A stretch of 33,462 nt of DNA from positions 1-33,462 of the forward strand of contig DXAV01000047.1 in assembly GCA_019116805.1 (NCBI GenBank), read 5' to 3'. Below the pieces are notes generated by a model. It was not told the DNA's origin. It searched no databases and saw only the letters and a list, made by a program, of their open reading frames with translations. Below, in pieces: positions 1-9,423 of this stretch. Positions within the stretch are counted from its first letter, which is position 1; the number at the start of each line of letters is the position of its first letter. Made by a program: the position numbers and the translations under genes. The stretch comes from Candidatus Bacteroides merdavium (GTDB lineage: Bacteria > Bacteroidota > Bacteroidia > Bacteroidales > Bacteroidaceae).

Positions 1-1
1 A

Positions 2-3000
2 ACCATCGCTTTCATGGTTGGCGGAGTGGGGGCCTTGATGCTTCTGTCCGGCTGTTCCGAGGTACGTACAGCTTCGGAAGATTCCTTCCTCCGTTCCGAC
101 TACTATACCCGAGGTATCGGCGTCTATCCGGGCTGTCCGCAAGAAGATTTCTCGCCCGAGCTGTTGCCCGACCGCGACCAATATCGTAACCTGGCCCTCC
201 TGCGTGCCACATACCAGTCATCGGCTTATGATTACAACCTGACTTCGCAATTGCTGACCGACGGCATCGTGACCGGCCAGGCTCCCCAGTATTTCGACCT
301 CCGGACCGCTGAAGGAAGTGCGCCCAAGCGGGAGCGGGAGTGGATGATAGACGGAGGACCTTATTCGCGTAACACTGTGCGCGGTGAGGAGGCCTTTTTT
401 TCGTTCGATATGTACCATTACAGTAAGACCATCGGCCGTGCGGTGGTGACCGGTACCCTGATTTACGACGACAAGGCGGCTCAGGGCGGTTACGAAATGA
501 CGTGGGAGGCCTCGAACGACGGCAAGAACTGGACCGTGCTGGCTGTGAACAAGGGAGCCGGACTGCCCGGCAAGGCCCGTTCCGGACGGGTGGAAGTGAA
601 CGACCCCAACAAGCAGACCGGTACCGTATCCATGCCGATGCGCCGGCTGCAGGAAACGTTCGACTTTACCAACACGGCGGCCTATGCTTCCTACCGCATC
701 CGCCTGCGGATGAAAGGTGCCTATGAGTGGACCTTCCACGAAGTGGACTTCTCCAATGCCGACGGAGCGGTGGACCTGAAACCCTCGCAATTCTTCACCA
801 GTACCTGGATGAGTGCCACGGCAGGCGAGGAGTGGGTCAGTGTGGACCTGGGTTCGCATTCGGAGTTCGACAAGGTCATCCTCCACTGGGTGAACAAGGC
901 CGTCAGGGGAAGCATCCAGACTTCGGACGATGCTGTGACCTGGACTGACGCGGCTCCGTTGCCCGGCGGTGAGGGGCTGACGGACGAGATAGTTCTTCAG
1001 GGCAAGGCCCGCTACGTGCGTGTCTGCATGGATCAGTCGGCCGACGGCGGACGTTATATTCTGAGCGAACTGGAGGTGATGGGGCGTGGCGGACTGCTGC
1101 CCCGTGCGGCAGCCATGCCCGAGGCAACTGGCGGACGGCTGACGCTTTCGGGCGGTGGCTGGCAGTTGCAGCGCGCTTCCGAGGTACAGGCCGGCGGTGT
1201 GGAAATCGCTTCGCCTGCCTACAAGGCCGAAGGATGGGTGACAGCTACGGTACCGGGCACGGTGCTCACTTCGTACAAGAACGTGGGAGCCTTGGCCGAC
1301 CCCAATTATGCCGACAACCAGCTGATGATATCCGAGTCATTCTTCAACTCTAACTTTTGGTACCGTAACGAGTTCCTGGTGCCGCAGTCGTTCAAGCGCG
1401 ACCGCGTATTCCTGAACTTCGACGGTATCAACTGGAAGGCCAATGTCTATTTGAACGGAAAGCAGGTAGGTCGTCTGGAGGGAGCCTTCATCCGTGGCAA
1501 GTTCGACGTGACGGACTGCGTAAAGGAAGGTACGAATGTGCTGGCCGTAGAAATTATAAAGAACGCGCATATCGGTGCCATCAAGGAAAAGAACAAGCAG
1601 AGCACAGACTTCAATGGCGGTATTCTCGGTGCGGACAACCCCACGTTCCATGCCACTATCGGCTGGGACTGGATACCTACCATGCGCGGACGTAACATCG
1701 GTATTTGGAACGACGTCTTCCTGACAACAACCGGCAAGGTGACCGTGCAGGATCCCTACGTGCAGACCCAGCTGGCTCTGCCCGATACCACACAGGCCCG
1801 TCTGACAGCCGAGGTGGTGGTGAAGAATCACGACGGAAAAGAGGTGAGCGGCGTATTGTCCGGCAGGGTGGGCGATGTCACTTTCGAACAACCCGTGCAG
1901 CTGAAGGCCGGCGAGGAACGTACGGTGGTGTTCGATGCCGACCGTTTCCCCCAGCTTCAGGTGAAGAATCCCCGTCTGTGGTGGCCCAACGGTTACGGTA
2001 CACCTTATCTGTATGATGCAAACTTTACGTTCAAGGTGGGTGAGGAAGTATCCGATGCCCGCGACTTCAAGGTGGGTATCCGCCAGATGACGTTCAACGA
2101 AGACGGCGGTGTGCTGAACCTCTACGTCAACGGACGCCGTTTCATCGGCCGTGGCGGTAACTGGGGTTTCAGCGAATCGAACCTCAACTACCGCGGACGC
2201 GAATACGAGACGGCTGTTGCCTATCATGCCGACATGAATTTCACCATGCTGCGCAACTGGGTGGGCATGATCGGCGACGAAGAACTGTATGACGCCTGCG
2301 ACAAGTACGGCATCATGATCTGGCAGGATTTCTGGCTGGCCAATCCCGCCGACGGTCCCGATCCCTACTATCCCGACATGTTCATCGCCAATGCCGAAGA
2401 CTATGTGAAGCGCATCCGCAGCCATGCTTCCATCGGCCTCTACTGCGGCCGTAACGAGGGCTTCCCGCCCGAGACCATCGACAAGACCCTGCGCCGCATT
2501 GTGAAGGAAGAACATCCGGGAATGCATTATATCTCCAGTTCGGCGGACGATGTAGTGAGCGGTCACGGTCCTTACCGCATGTTGCCTGCCAAGACCTACT
2601 TCACGCTGGAAACCGGCAACGATAAGTTCCACAGCGAGCGCGGTATGCCCAATGTGCTGACCTACGAAAGCTTCCTGCGTACCTATTCGCCCGAAGGCAT
2701 CTGGCCGCAATCCAATCAGTGGGGCATGCACGACTATACGCTGGAGGGAGCACAGGGTGCCACGTCGTTTAATGAGATTATCGCCATTGGCTACGGACAG
2801 CCCGAAAACGCGAAAGAATTTGCCGACCTGGCTCAGTGGGTGAACTACGACGGCCATCGTAGCCTCTTTGAGTCGCGTAGCAAGAACCGCATGGGACTGC
2901 TGATGTGGATGAGCCATTCGTGCTGGCCTTCGATGGTATGGCAGACCTACGACTACTATTTCGAACCGACAGCCGCCTATTTCGCCATCAAGAAGGCTTC

Positions 3001-3598
3001 CGAGCCGCTGCACATCCAGTGGAATCCGGCTACCGACGAAGTGGAAGTGGTGAACTATCATGCCGGACTGCGTCCCAGTCTGAAAGCCCGTGTACAGGTG
3101 CTCAACATGGATGCTACCCTGGCTTGGGAGAAGGAAACGACGGTGGATAGCCGTGAAGACACAACCGAGAAGTGTATCAAGCTGGAATTCCCCGACGGGT
3201 TGAGCCAGGTACACTTCATCAAGCTGACGCTGGAAGAGAACGGAAAGACTGTTTCCGAGAACTTCTACCATCGCAGTAAGGTGGAGAACAACTATCAGGA
3301 GTTGAAACAGCTTCCGAAGGTTTCCTTGCGTACGCAGACTCAATATGAGAAGGGAGATGACGGTAAGTGGAAGGCAGAGATAACGGTGGAGAACCGTTCT
3401 CAGACTCCGGCTCTGATGGTTCGTCTGAACATTGTCGGCGACAAGGACGGCAAGCAGTTCCTCCCCATCTTCTATTCCGACAACTACTTTGCGTTGTTGC
3501 CGGGCGAGACGAAGGTGGTACACGTACACTGGAAAGATGTGGACACGCGTGGAAACGCGCCTTTGCTGAAGGTGTCAGGCTATAATGTAGTAGAATAA
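2..3598 (+). CDS. GH2 exo-glycosidase lipoprotein (exo-beta-glucosaminidase/mannosidase type), 5' partial
   Basis: Probably removes terminal beta-linked sugars from glycans at the cell surface or in the periplasm. The frame is open to the left edge. The first ATG (base 14) lies inside the hydrophobic part of a lipoprotein signal peptide ending L-S-G-C (C14 from that ATG), with no basic n-region, so the true start is upstream. Numbering from that ATG: two discoidin (F5/8 C)-like regions at about 65-250 and 260-362, a GH2 sugar-binding domain at 376-560, an Ig-like domain at 585-680, a TIM barrel at 690-1000, and a C-terminal Ig-like domain resembling that of exo-beta-D-glucosaminidases. In GRNEG, E815 fits the acid/base. 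E875 in HSERG fits the nucleophile 60 residues later. The next gene starts 4 bases after the stop. GH2 membership is secure; substrate specificity (glucosamine versus mannose) is not settled by sequence. Confidence 0.88.
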   Translation, partial: TIAFMVGGVGALMLLSGCSEVRTASEDSFLRSDYYTRGIGVYPGCPQEDFSPELLPDRDQYRNLALLRATYQSSAYDYNLTSQLLTDGIVTGQAPQYFDLRTAEGSAPKREREWMIDGGPYSRNTVRGEEAFFSFDMYHYSKTIGRAVVTGTLIYDDKAAQGGYEMTWEASNDGKNWTVLAVNKGAGLPGKARSGRVEVNDPNKQTGTVSMPMRRLQETFDFTNTAAYASYRIRLRMKGAYEWTFHEVDFSNADGAVDLKPSQFFTSTWMSATAGEEWVSVDLGSHSEFDKVILHWVNKAVRGSIQTSDDAVTWTDAAPLPGGEGLTDEIVLQGKARYVRVCMDQSADGGRYILSELEVMGRGGLLPRAAAMPEATGGRLTLSGGGWQLQRASEVQAGGVEIASPAYKAEGWVTATVPGTVLTSYKNVGALADPNYADNQLMISESFFNSNFWYRNEFLVPQSFKRDRVFLNFDGINWKANVYLNGKQVGRLEGAFIRGKFDVTDCVKEGTNVLAVEIIKNAHIGAIKEKNKQSTDFNGGILGADNPTFHATIGWDWIPTMRGRNIGIWNDVFLTTTGKVTVQDPYVQTQLALPDTTQARLTAEVVVKNHDGKEVSGVLSGRVGDVTFEQPVQLKAGEERTVVFDADRFPQLQVKNPRLWWPNGYGTPYLYDANFTFKVGEEVSDARDFKVGIRQMTFNEDGGVLNLYVNGRRFIGRGGNWGFSESNLNYRGREYETAVAYHADMNFTMLRNWVGMIGDEELYDACDKYGIMIWQDFWLANPADGPDPYYPDMFIANAEDYVKRIRSHASIGLYCGRNEGFPPETIDKTLRRIVKEEHPGMHYISSSADDVVSGHGPYRMLPAKTYFTLETGNDKFHSERGMPNVLTYESFLRTYSPEGIWPQSNQWGMHDYTLEGAQGATSFNEIIAIGYGQPENAKEFADLAQWVNYDGHRSLFESRSKNRMGLLMWMSHSCWPSMVWQTYDYYFEPTAAYFAIKKASEPLHIQWNPATDEVEVVNYHAGLRPSLKARVQVLNMDATLAWEKETTVDSREDTTEKCIKLEFPDGLSQVHFIKLTLEENGKTVSENFYHRSKVENNYQELKQLPKVSLRTQTQYEKGDDGKWKAEITVENRSQTPALMVRLNIVGDKDGKQFLPIFYSDNYFALLPGETKVVHVHWKDVDTRGNAPLLKVSGYNVVE

Positions 3599-3602
3599 AA
3601 AT

Positions 3603-4910
3603 ATGTGGTTACAACTGATTGTCGTATTGGCAGCCATCATCATCGGTGCTCGTCTGGGTGGTATCGGACTGGGAGTGATGGGTGGTTTGGGATTGGCTTT
3701 ACTCTGTTTTGTGTTCGGACTTCAGCCCACCGCCCCACCCATCGATGTGATGCTGATGATTGTGGCCGTCATTTCGGCAGCCTCGTGTATGCAGGCTGCC
3801 GGCGGGCTCGACTATATGGTGAAACTGGCCGAGCGTATGCTGCGCAAGCATCCGTCCCGCGTCACGCTGCTGAGTCCGCTTGTCACCTATCTGTTTACTT
3901 TTGTGGCAGGGACGGGACATATAGCCTATTCCGTACTGCCTGTGATAGCCGAAGTGGCGCGTGAGACGAAGATTCGCCCAGAGCGCCCACTGGGTATTGC
4001 GGTCATCGCTTCGCAGCAGGCCATTACGGCCAGTCCTATCTCAGCGGCTACGGTAGCCTTGCTGGGGATGTTGGCCGGCTTCGACATCTCTTTGTTCGAC
4101 ATCCTGAAGATTTCCGTTCCCGCCACCCTGATAGGAGTGCTGGTGGGAGCCTTCTGTTCGATGAAGGTGGGTAGGGAACTGGCGGACGATCCCGAATACC
4201 AGCGTCGTCTGAAGGAGGGCGTGATAGAAAACCGGTTGGAGGAAACCGCTTCATCGTTCGATGTCCGGAAAGCCCGCATATCGGTGGGAATATTCCTGCT
4301 GGCCACTTTCCTGATTGTGCTGTTCGGTTCGGTTGATGCCTTGAGGCCTGTATTTCCGTCGGGTGGGAAAAACGTGCCGCTCGACATGCCGTCCATCATC
4401 GAAATCATCATGCTCAGCACGTCGGCCCTCATTCTGCTTGTCTGTCGGATCGATGGTATCAAGGCTGTGCAGGGGAGCATCTTCTCGGCAGGTATGCAGG
4501 CGATGATTGCCATTTTCGGCATTGCCTGGATGGGCGATACGTTTATTGCCGGTAACCTGGCTTCGCTGACTACTTCCATCGAGCACGTTGTCCAGTCGAT
4601 GCCCTGGCTGTTCGGAGTGGCTTTGTTCGTCATGTCCATCCTGCTTTACAGTCAGGCGGCTACCATCCGCGCGGTGGTTCCTTTGGGCATAGCGCTGAGT
4701 ATATCTCCCTGGATGCTGATTGCACTCTTTCCGGCGGTGAACGGCTATTTCTTCATACCCAATTATCCGACGGTAGTGGCAGCCATCAACTTCGACCGTA
4801 CAGGAACGACCCACATCGGGAAATACATCCTTAACCATTCCTTCATGATGCCGGGAATGGTTTGTACCGTCGTAAGTATTTTGGTAGGACTGTTGCTGAT
4901 ATGGTTGTAG
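3603..4910 (+). CDS. dcuB: Anaerobic C4-dicarboxylate transporter, Dcu family
   Basis: Inner-membrane carrier for fumarate, malate, aspartate and succinate exchange during anaerobic growth. The protein has 435 residues, as in DcuA/DcuB (about 433-446), and is hydrophobic throughout. Family signatures seen: GARLGGIGLGVMGGLG at the N-terminus, DVMLMIVAV, AGTGHIAYSVLPVIAEVA, IRPERP, ITASPISAATVALL, and FDRTGTTHIGKYILNHSF near the C-terminus. Several of these look closer to DcuB than DcuA, but the split is uncertain, so the symbol is tentative. It starts 4 bases after the GH2 stop, so the two are probably co-transcribed. It converges with the next gene, with only 14 bases between stops and no clear terminator there. 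Confidence 0.9.
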   Translation: MWLQLIVVLAAIIIGARLGGIGLGVMGGLGLALLCFVFGLQPTAPPIDVMLMIVAVISAASCMQAAGGLDYMVKLAERMLRKHPSRVTLLSPLVTYLFTFVAGTGHIAYSVLPVIAEVARETKIRPERPLGIAVIASQQAITASPISAATVALLGMLAGFDISLFDILKISVPATLIGVLVGAFCSMKVGRELADDPEYQRRLKEGVIENRLEETASSFDVRKARISVGIFLLATFLIVLFGSVDALRPVFPSGGKNVPLDMPSIIEIIMLSTSALILLVCRIDGIKAVQGSIFSAGMQAMIAIFGIAWMGDTFIAGNLASLTTSIEHVVQSMPWLFGVALFVMSILLYSQAATIRAVVPLGIALSISPWMLIALFPAVNGYFFIPNYPTVVAAINFDRTGTTHIGKYILNHSFMMPGMVCTVVSILVGLLLIWL

Positions 4911-4924
4911 AAAAAGTGATGAAA

Positions 4925-6568
4925 CTAAAAATTATCTTCGACGATTGTCTTGAATTGTCCCCATACCCGATGGTTGCGGTAGATGGACTTGCAGCCGGAG
5001 GGTACATGCAGAACACATGATTCGAACAGCGGCTCGGCTCCGACAAACGCTTCTGCATGACAGACGGGGGGAAAGTCGGTAGCCTTGACATACAGGTGTT
5101 GCAGGGAACTGCAACCATCCAGCCAATATTCGGATAGGTAGGACGTTTTCGTTCCTAAAGTCAGGGAAGCCAACTCTGTACAACCTTGGAAACATCCGTT
5201 GGGAATGAGGCTGACAGCATCGGGCAGGACTACGCTCTCCAAACTGGAAGCGGTAAAGGATCCCTGTCCGATTTCTGTTATGGAAGCTAGCAGGTCAATG
5301 CCTTGCAGGCGGCTGTTTCGGAAAGCATATTCGCCGATGGCAGTGACTGTAGGCGGAACCTGATACGTTGGGTCGGCCTTTCCTTCGGGATACCATATCA
5401 GCGTAGTCATGTCTTTATTGAACAAGATGCCGTCAGCACTGCTGAAAGCCGGATTGGTGGACGGGACTTCGAACGCGGTCAGGCCGCTGCATCCGACTGA
5501 AGGGGCAAACTCCTCCAGTTGTGACAGGAAACGGAGTATGGAGAGTGACGGGCAGTTTTCGAACGCATTTTCCTCAACGGCGGTTGTTCCTGCTGGAAGT
5601 GTCAATTCCTGCAGCCAAAGGCAGTGGGCGAACATGCCGCGGCTTACAATGTCGTCTGCCGTATAGCGTTGCCCGTCGTAGCTCATACCTCCGGACACGA
5701 TGGACGCGTCGTTCAGGTTCAGGACCTGCAGCCGTCCGGGCGTTTCGTTTCCGTTGATGTCTGTTCCCATAATTTCGCGCAGGTATCGGATATCTGTTCC
5801 GTTTAGCGGACCGGCTATGTTGAGGCTGGGAAACTGGTATTTCTCGTTTTCGTCTATGGCTTCGGACAAGGTACCTGCCTGTGTCAGGATAACAGCCTGT
5901 CCGGTACGGAAATGATAGACCTCGCTTCGTGTTTCACCGATGGAGTTGGCGGCATATGCCTGGATGCAGTAGTCAGTTTCCCGTTGCAGGCCGCTGATGC
6001 GTGCGCTCAGTCGGTCGGCTCCCGTTGCCTGCAGGCTGATTTGCTGTTGGTCGTTTTCTCCTTGTTTGTAATAATAGAAACCGGTAGCGGTGATGTCTTC
6101 TCCTCCGTCATCCAGTATCGTATATTCCAGGGTGATGCTGAGCGGGCCTTGGTTCAGCATGGTCAGTTCGCTGATGGCTGGCACAACGTTGGGCTGCGTC
6201 GTGAAAGTCAGAACTTCGCTCCGGACCTGACTTTGGTCATTTCCGGCTTCAAGGCAATAGTGATAGGTCGTTCCCGGCTTCAGTCCGTTCAGGCTGGCGG
6301 TCGCTTTCAGCTCTTCTGCCGGGCAGGACACTTCTTCGCTCATCTCGGCTGTGCTGCCATAGCGGAAACGGATCCAGCGGACGGTTCCGTCGCCGTTGGG
6401 GATTACTTCGCCGCTCAGCTGGGCCGTGGTTCGTGTGATGGCTTCCGCCTCGTTCAGCGTGAGGGTGGGTGGCAGGCTCGTCGGATTTTCGTCCTCACGG
6501 CAGGCGATAGTCAGTACCAAGGCCAGCAGGAGAATAATCCGATGGTATGTTTGCAAACGTGAGGTCAT
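4925..6568 (-). CDS. Fibronectin-III-like and BspA-type LRR surface lipoprotein
   Basis: Predicted surface-exposed lipoprotein of 547 residues; ligand unknown. The signal peptide ends L-T-I-A-C with lipid-acceptor C23. Two beta-sandwich repeats of fibronectin-III type follow (about 34-125 and 130-222; each has the GLKPGTTYHYCLEAGN-like F-G strand pattern). An LRR_5 (BspA-type) region spans about 235-530. It begins with the cap IAGPLNGTDIRYLREIMG and has repeats such as LTLPAGTTAVEENAFENC. The same cap occurs in the fimbrillin-peptidase fusion at 10531-14025. The gene is last in a three-gene minus-strand run, 12 bases after the preceding stop. LRR_5 proteins in gut and oral Bacteroidales are often adhesins; that role here is inferred. 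Confidence 0.82.
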   Translation of the reverse strand: MTSRLQTYHRIILLLALVLTIACREDENPTSLPPTLTLNEAEAITRTTAQLSGEVIPNGDGTVRWIRFRYGSTAEMSEEVSCPAEELKATASLNGLKPGTTYHYCLEAGNDQSQVRSEVLTFTTQPNVVPAISELTMLNQGPLSITLEYTILDDGGEDITATGFYYYKQGENDQQQISLQATGADRLSARISGLQRETDYCIQAYAANSIGETRSEVYHFRTGQAVILTQAGTLSEAIDENEKYQFPSLNIAGPLNGTDIRYLREIMGTDINGNETPGRLQVLNLNDASIVSGGMSYDGQRYTADDIVSRGMFAHCLWLQELTLPAGTTAVEENAFENCPSLSILRFLSQLEEFAPSVGCSGLTAFEVPSTNPAFSSADGILFNKDMTTLIWYPEGKADPTYQVPPTVTAIGEYAFRNSRLQGIDLLASITEIGQGSFTASSLESVVLPDAVSLIPNGCFQGCTELASLTLGTKTSYLSEYWLDGCSSLQHLYVKATDFPPVCHAEAFVGAEPLFESCVLHVPSGCKSIYRNHRVWGQFKTIVEDNF

Positions 6569-6580
6569 AATTCAATCGGT

Positions 6581-7567
6581 TTAGAAGTTGATACCCAGGC
6601 CGACGGCGGCTTCCCAGTACCGGCCTTGAATGGTCATGACACCTGCCGAAACGGCTATGCGGTAGAAACGGTAAAGACAACCGGCTTCGGCACTGAGCCC
6701 CCGTCTGGAATAGTCTCTGTTGCGTAACAGAGTTCCGTTGTCCTGCTCCCAGGCCAGATTCCGTTGTCCGTATCCCAGACCTTCGTATAGGCAGAAGTCA
6801 CCGACGATGCGGTGGATGCCTCCGGCCATCAGCATCCATCGGCCATTTTCTGTCCGCCCCGTGTAATAGGGAGCCTCGGTTGCTCCGGTAGAGATGCCGT
6901 TGCGGTCGCATTCACCCTCGGTGCGGGGCATGGCGTGGAAGTCTTTCTGTGCCATGAGGTAAGCTCCATGACGCCTCATGAGGGCTATGCGGAGTCCGGC
7001 TGAGGGACCGTCGCCTTGCAGGCCCATATTGATCAACAGCAGTCGCCTCCATGGTTCACGAGGCCGACGGGGACGCTCTGTGGGCGGCATTGGCAGATGG
7101 CCTATCAGGTGTCGGGTCGTGTCGGGTAGCAAGGGATGTTTTTCCAATGCTGGCAACTCGACGGGCCGCTGGTAGCCAAGAGGCGGGTTCAAGGTCAGCT
7201 CGTACGTCATGCGTGATTCCAGCGGGTGGGGGAAACGGTAGTCGCGCAAGACGCCCCATTGCGGATGCTTGATGGTAATCATCACGCTTCCTTTGGGCAG
7301 ATAGATCCAGATTTCGCCGACATCATTCTTCCGCTTCACAATGCCCAATGGCGACGAGAATACAAAGTCCTTGTCGCCCACCACCTTCAACAACGCGCAG
7401 GCTTCGTCGTTCAGGTCGCGGACGGGCTCGATGTAGGCCGTAATGTCGTTGGGCAACATGCGGAAGGAGCGCACGATGAATTCCTGGGCATCCATTCTGC
7501 CGGCAGTCCATAGGCACAGGACAATGGCCAGCAGGCGGAAGTGGAGGGTAGATGATGGGCGTATCAT
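6581..7567 (-). CDS. Exported protein of unknown function with PEGA-like N-terminal domain
   Basis: Function unknown. The protein has 328 residues, with a signal peptide ending G-R-M-D-A-Q near residue 28 and no lipobox, so it is likely periplasmic or outer-membrane. Residues about 29-125 form a beta-rich domain (SFRMLPNDITAYIEPVRDL, then IWIYLPKGSVMITIKHPQWG) of a kind I associate with exported Bacteroides proteins and that resembles PEGA domains. Residues 165-328 are rich in alternating aromatic and glycine strands and end GLGINF, which suggests a small outer-membrane beta-barrel. Its ATG overlaps the TGA of the upstream WG-repeat gene (ATGA at 7564-7567), indicating translational coupling. 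Confidence 0.7.
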   Translation of the reverse strand: MIRPSSTLHFRLLAIVLCLWTAGRMDAQEFIVRSFRMLPNDITAYIEPVRDLNDEACALLKVVGDKDFVFSSPLGIVKRKNDVGEIWIYLPKGSVMITIKHPQWGVLRDYRFPHPLESRMTYELTLNPPLGYQRPVELPALEKHPLLPDTTRHLIGHLPMPPTERPRRPREPWRRLLLINMGLQGDGPSAGLRIALMRRHGAYLMAQKDFHAMPRTEGECDRNGISTGATEAPYYTGRTENGRWMLMAGGIHRIVGDFCLYEGLGYGQRNLAWEQDNGTLLRNRDYSRRGLSAEAGCLYRFYRIAVSAGVMTIQGRYWEAAVGLGINF

Positions 7568-9402
7568 TGCAGGTTGAAGTTTCGGATGTTGAATATTTCG
7601 TTTTCGGGAAGCGGCGTATGGTCGGCCTGCATGCGGGGTTGCCAGGTGCGAACGTGTATTTTAGGTGCCGTTTCGTCGCGGAAGTCCCAAAGCAGGAAGA
7701 GGTAGCCGTCGTCCGAGTAGATGTCCGACTTGTATCCCTGCCGCAGGCTGACGCCATAGATACCTTTCAGCGTGGGATGGCGCATGATGTGGAAATCGCT
7801 GAACTGCACGTCGATGGTACGGTTGGCTTGGAACACCTGTTTCAGGCGGTCCAGGTATTGCCGTTTGCTTTTGATGTTGTAAACCACCTGTGCGGGCGAC
7901 AGGTAGCCCGTTTCCTTTTGAGAGGAATGGACAACCGTCCCCACCACGATAAGGGCGTTCTCGCTGAACAACTGTTCCAGGAAGTCGATGTCCTTGGTGG
8001 TGTATGAAGTACGCAGATGCTCCACGTAGTTCAAAATCATCTGCCGGTTGCCGGCATCTTTTTCATCCAGATTTCCCGATACGACCTTGAGCGCTTCCTG
8101 ATAGAAGGGATGCTTTTCGCTGACTTTCCGCCAGTCCTGCCGCTCGATTAAGCTGGGCTTACGTTCCGTTTGCCCAGCTTTTACCACTGCTTTGCCCTCG
8201 TTAAATGTATCGTTTGCCCTCGTTAAACGGTTGCTTTGCCCTGGGCATTCGGACAGCATGTCTCCTTGGGGGGAGGCGGATTGCTTCATGAAGCGTTGCG
8301 GGCACAGGCGGGAGGCGGTGGAGTCTTCGGCAATACAGGTATAGGTCGTTCCATCCGTCGGATTTCCCTGGCGGTCGATGAAAAGGCTTTGTCCCTGTTG
8401 TCGGGCAACGGCATATCCTCCTGCATAATAGTGGCCGATGGTATCGTACTGGAAACGGCAGATGGCATGTGCCTTGGTGTCGGTCATACCCCACAAACCG
8501 TTTTTCTTCACGGCAAGGATATCCTTCCCGGCCATGTGGGCTGCGGTGTAGGCAGCAGGTACGAGCAGATTTCCTTGGGCATCTGTCAGACCGTATCCGT
8601 TATCGGTCTGTACGGTAGCGTTTCCCCGTGTATAGCGTGAGGCTTGTCGGATCTGTTCGGATAGGTAAACCGGCATAGTGCCCTGTTTGTCCAGAAAGCC
8701 GATGTGGCCTGACCCCAGTTCTTTGAAAAGGAGTTTCCCGTCGGACAGGCGGGTGTCGAGCAGTACGTGGGACAGGCGGATGCTGCTTTTTACCTTTCCG
8801 TCAGTATCAATCAGCAGATAGCCGGTTTGTCCCTGGCTGTTGGTGTTTCCCACCAGTGCGTGTCCTTCGTGGAAGTCGTATGCACGATCGTAGATGGGCG
8901 GGATGATGATGGAACCATACGTATCCATGTACCCGTACTTTCCATCTGCGGTGGCGAACAGCGCCCGTTTTTCACTGAAGTTGTGCATCAGGACAATGTC
9001 GTATTGGGGATATTGGGCGGTGGACATCACTTCATTTCCCTGTTTGTCAATGAGCACAATCGGAGCGTCGGGCCATTCCTGGGCAGGCGTCACGTCTTCG
9101 AAGAAATGTCCGATGCGGGCAAAACTGCGTTGGCTGACGGGGAGGGTGGGGTTGTGGACAGCGTATAGGTGCAGCCTGTCTTTTTCGTTGGGCATGCTGA
9201 ACATGCCTCCCACTACAGCGGAGGGACATCGATCGAAGGTTCCGGCGGGTACCAGCACCTTGCCGTTGGTCGATATCAGCCCCCATGAACGCTCTTTGCC
9301 GTTGCTGTAGGCCAGTGCTTCGGTTGGGTCTGTAGCCGGGTTATGGCAAGCGGGCAGACAGAGGATACAGAGTATTGTTGTCAACAAATGAATGCGCTTC
9401 AT
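7564..9402 (-). CDS. WG-repeat lipoprotein with C-terminal NTF2-like domain
   Basis: Function unknown. I chose the ATG at 9402 (612 residues) over one 8 codons upstream because it gives a classical lipoprotein signal, MKRIHLL...LPAC, with C19 as lipid acceptor. Residues about 25-370 carry degenerate WG repeats, for example WGLISTNGKVLVPAG, YGYMDTYGSIIIPPIYD and LWGMTDTKAHAICRFQYDTIG. A poorly conserved linker covers about 380-450. Residues about 454-590 form a compact domain (DIDFLEQLFSENALIVVG, DGYLFLLWDFRD, IHVRTWQP) of the NTF2/SnoaL-like type common in Bacteroides exported proteins. The linker DNA holds a 22-base tandem repeat (8169-8256). First gene of the run 9402 to 4925, coupled to the next gene by an ATGA overlap. 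Confidence 0.78.
   Translation of the reverse strand: MKRIHLLTTILCILCLPACHNPATDPTEALAYSNGKERSWGLISTNGKVLVPAGTFDRCPSAVVGGMFSMPNEKDRLHLYAVHNPTLPVSQRSFARIGHFFEDVTPAQEWPDAPIVLIDKQGNEVMSTAQYPQYDIVLMHNFSEKRALFATADGKYGYMDTYGSIIIPPIYDRAYDFHEGHALVGNTNSQGQTGYLLIDTDGKVKSSIRLSHVLLDTRLSDGKLLFKELGSGHIGFLDKQGTMPVYLSEQIRQASRYTRGNATVQTDNGYGLTDAQGNLLVPAAYTAAHMAGKDILAVKKNGLWGMTDTKAHAICRFQYDTIGHYYAGGYAVARQQGQSLFIDRQGNPTDGTTYTCIAEDSTASRLCPQRFMKQSASPQGDMLSECPGQSNRLTRANDTFNEGKAVVKAGQTERKPSLIERQDWRKVSEKHPFYQEALKVVSGNLDEKDAGNRQMILNYVEHLRTSYTTKDIDFLEQLFSENALIVVGTVVHSSQKETGYLSPAQVVYNIKSKRQYLDRLKQVFQANRTIDVQFSDFHIMRHPTLKGIYGVSLRQGYKSDIYSDDGYLFLLWDFRDETAPKIHVRTWQPRMQADHTPLPENEIFNIRNFNLQ
8169..8256. repeat. Degenerate 22-base tandem repeat inside the WG-repeat gene
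   Basis: TTTGCCC recurs at 8169, 8191, 8213 and 8235, exactly 22 bases apart. The units at 8191 and 8213 share TTTGCCCTCGTTAAA; the outer two are more diverged. A 22-base period is not a multiple of three, so successive units are read in different frames, and gain or loss of one unit would shift the frame of the linker before the NTF2-like domain. Confidence 0.7.
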
Positions 9403-9423
9403 ACGATGTATTGTAGGATGTTG

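Noticed and set aside
1337..3529. A 730-codon open frame on the minus strand across the GH2 gene
   Set aside because: It mirrors a well-supported GH2 enzyme; the translation has no recognisable domain and its length follows from GC-rich codon use on the opposite strand.
3926..4639. A 237-codon minus-strand frame across the Dcu gene
   Set aside because: Antisense to a conserved membrane carrier; serine/isoleucine-rich shadow without a family match.
8169..8256. 22-base periodic repeat considered as a CRISPR fragment
   Set aside because: The shared part is only 7-15 bases, there is no spacer of normal length, no cas genes, and it lies inside a coding frame.
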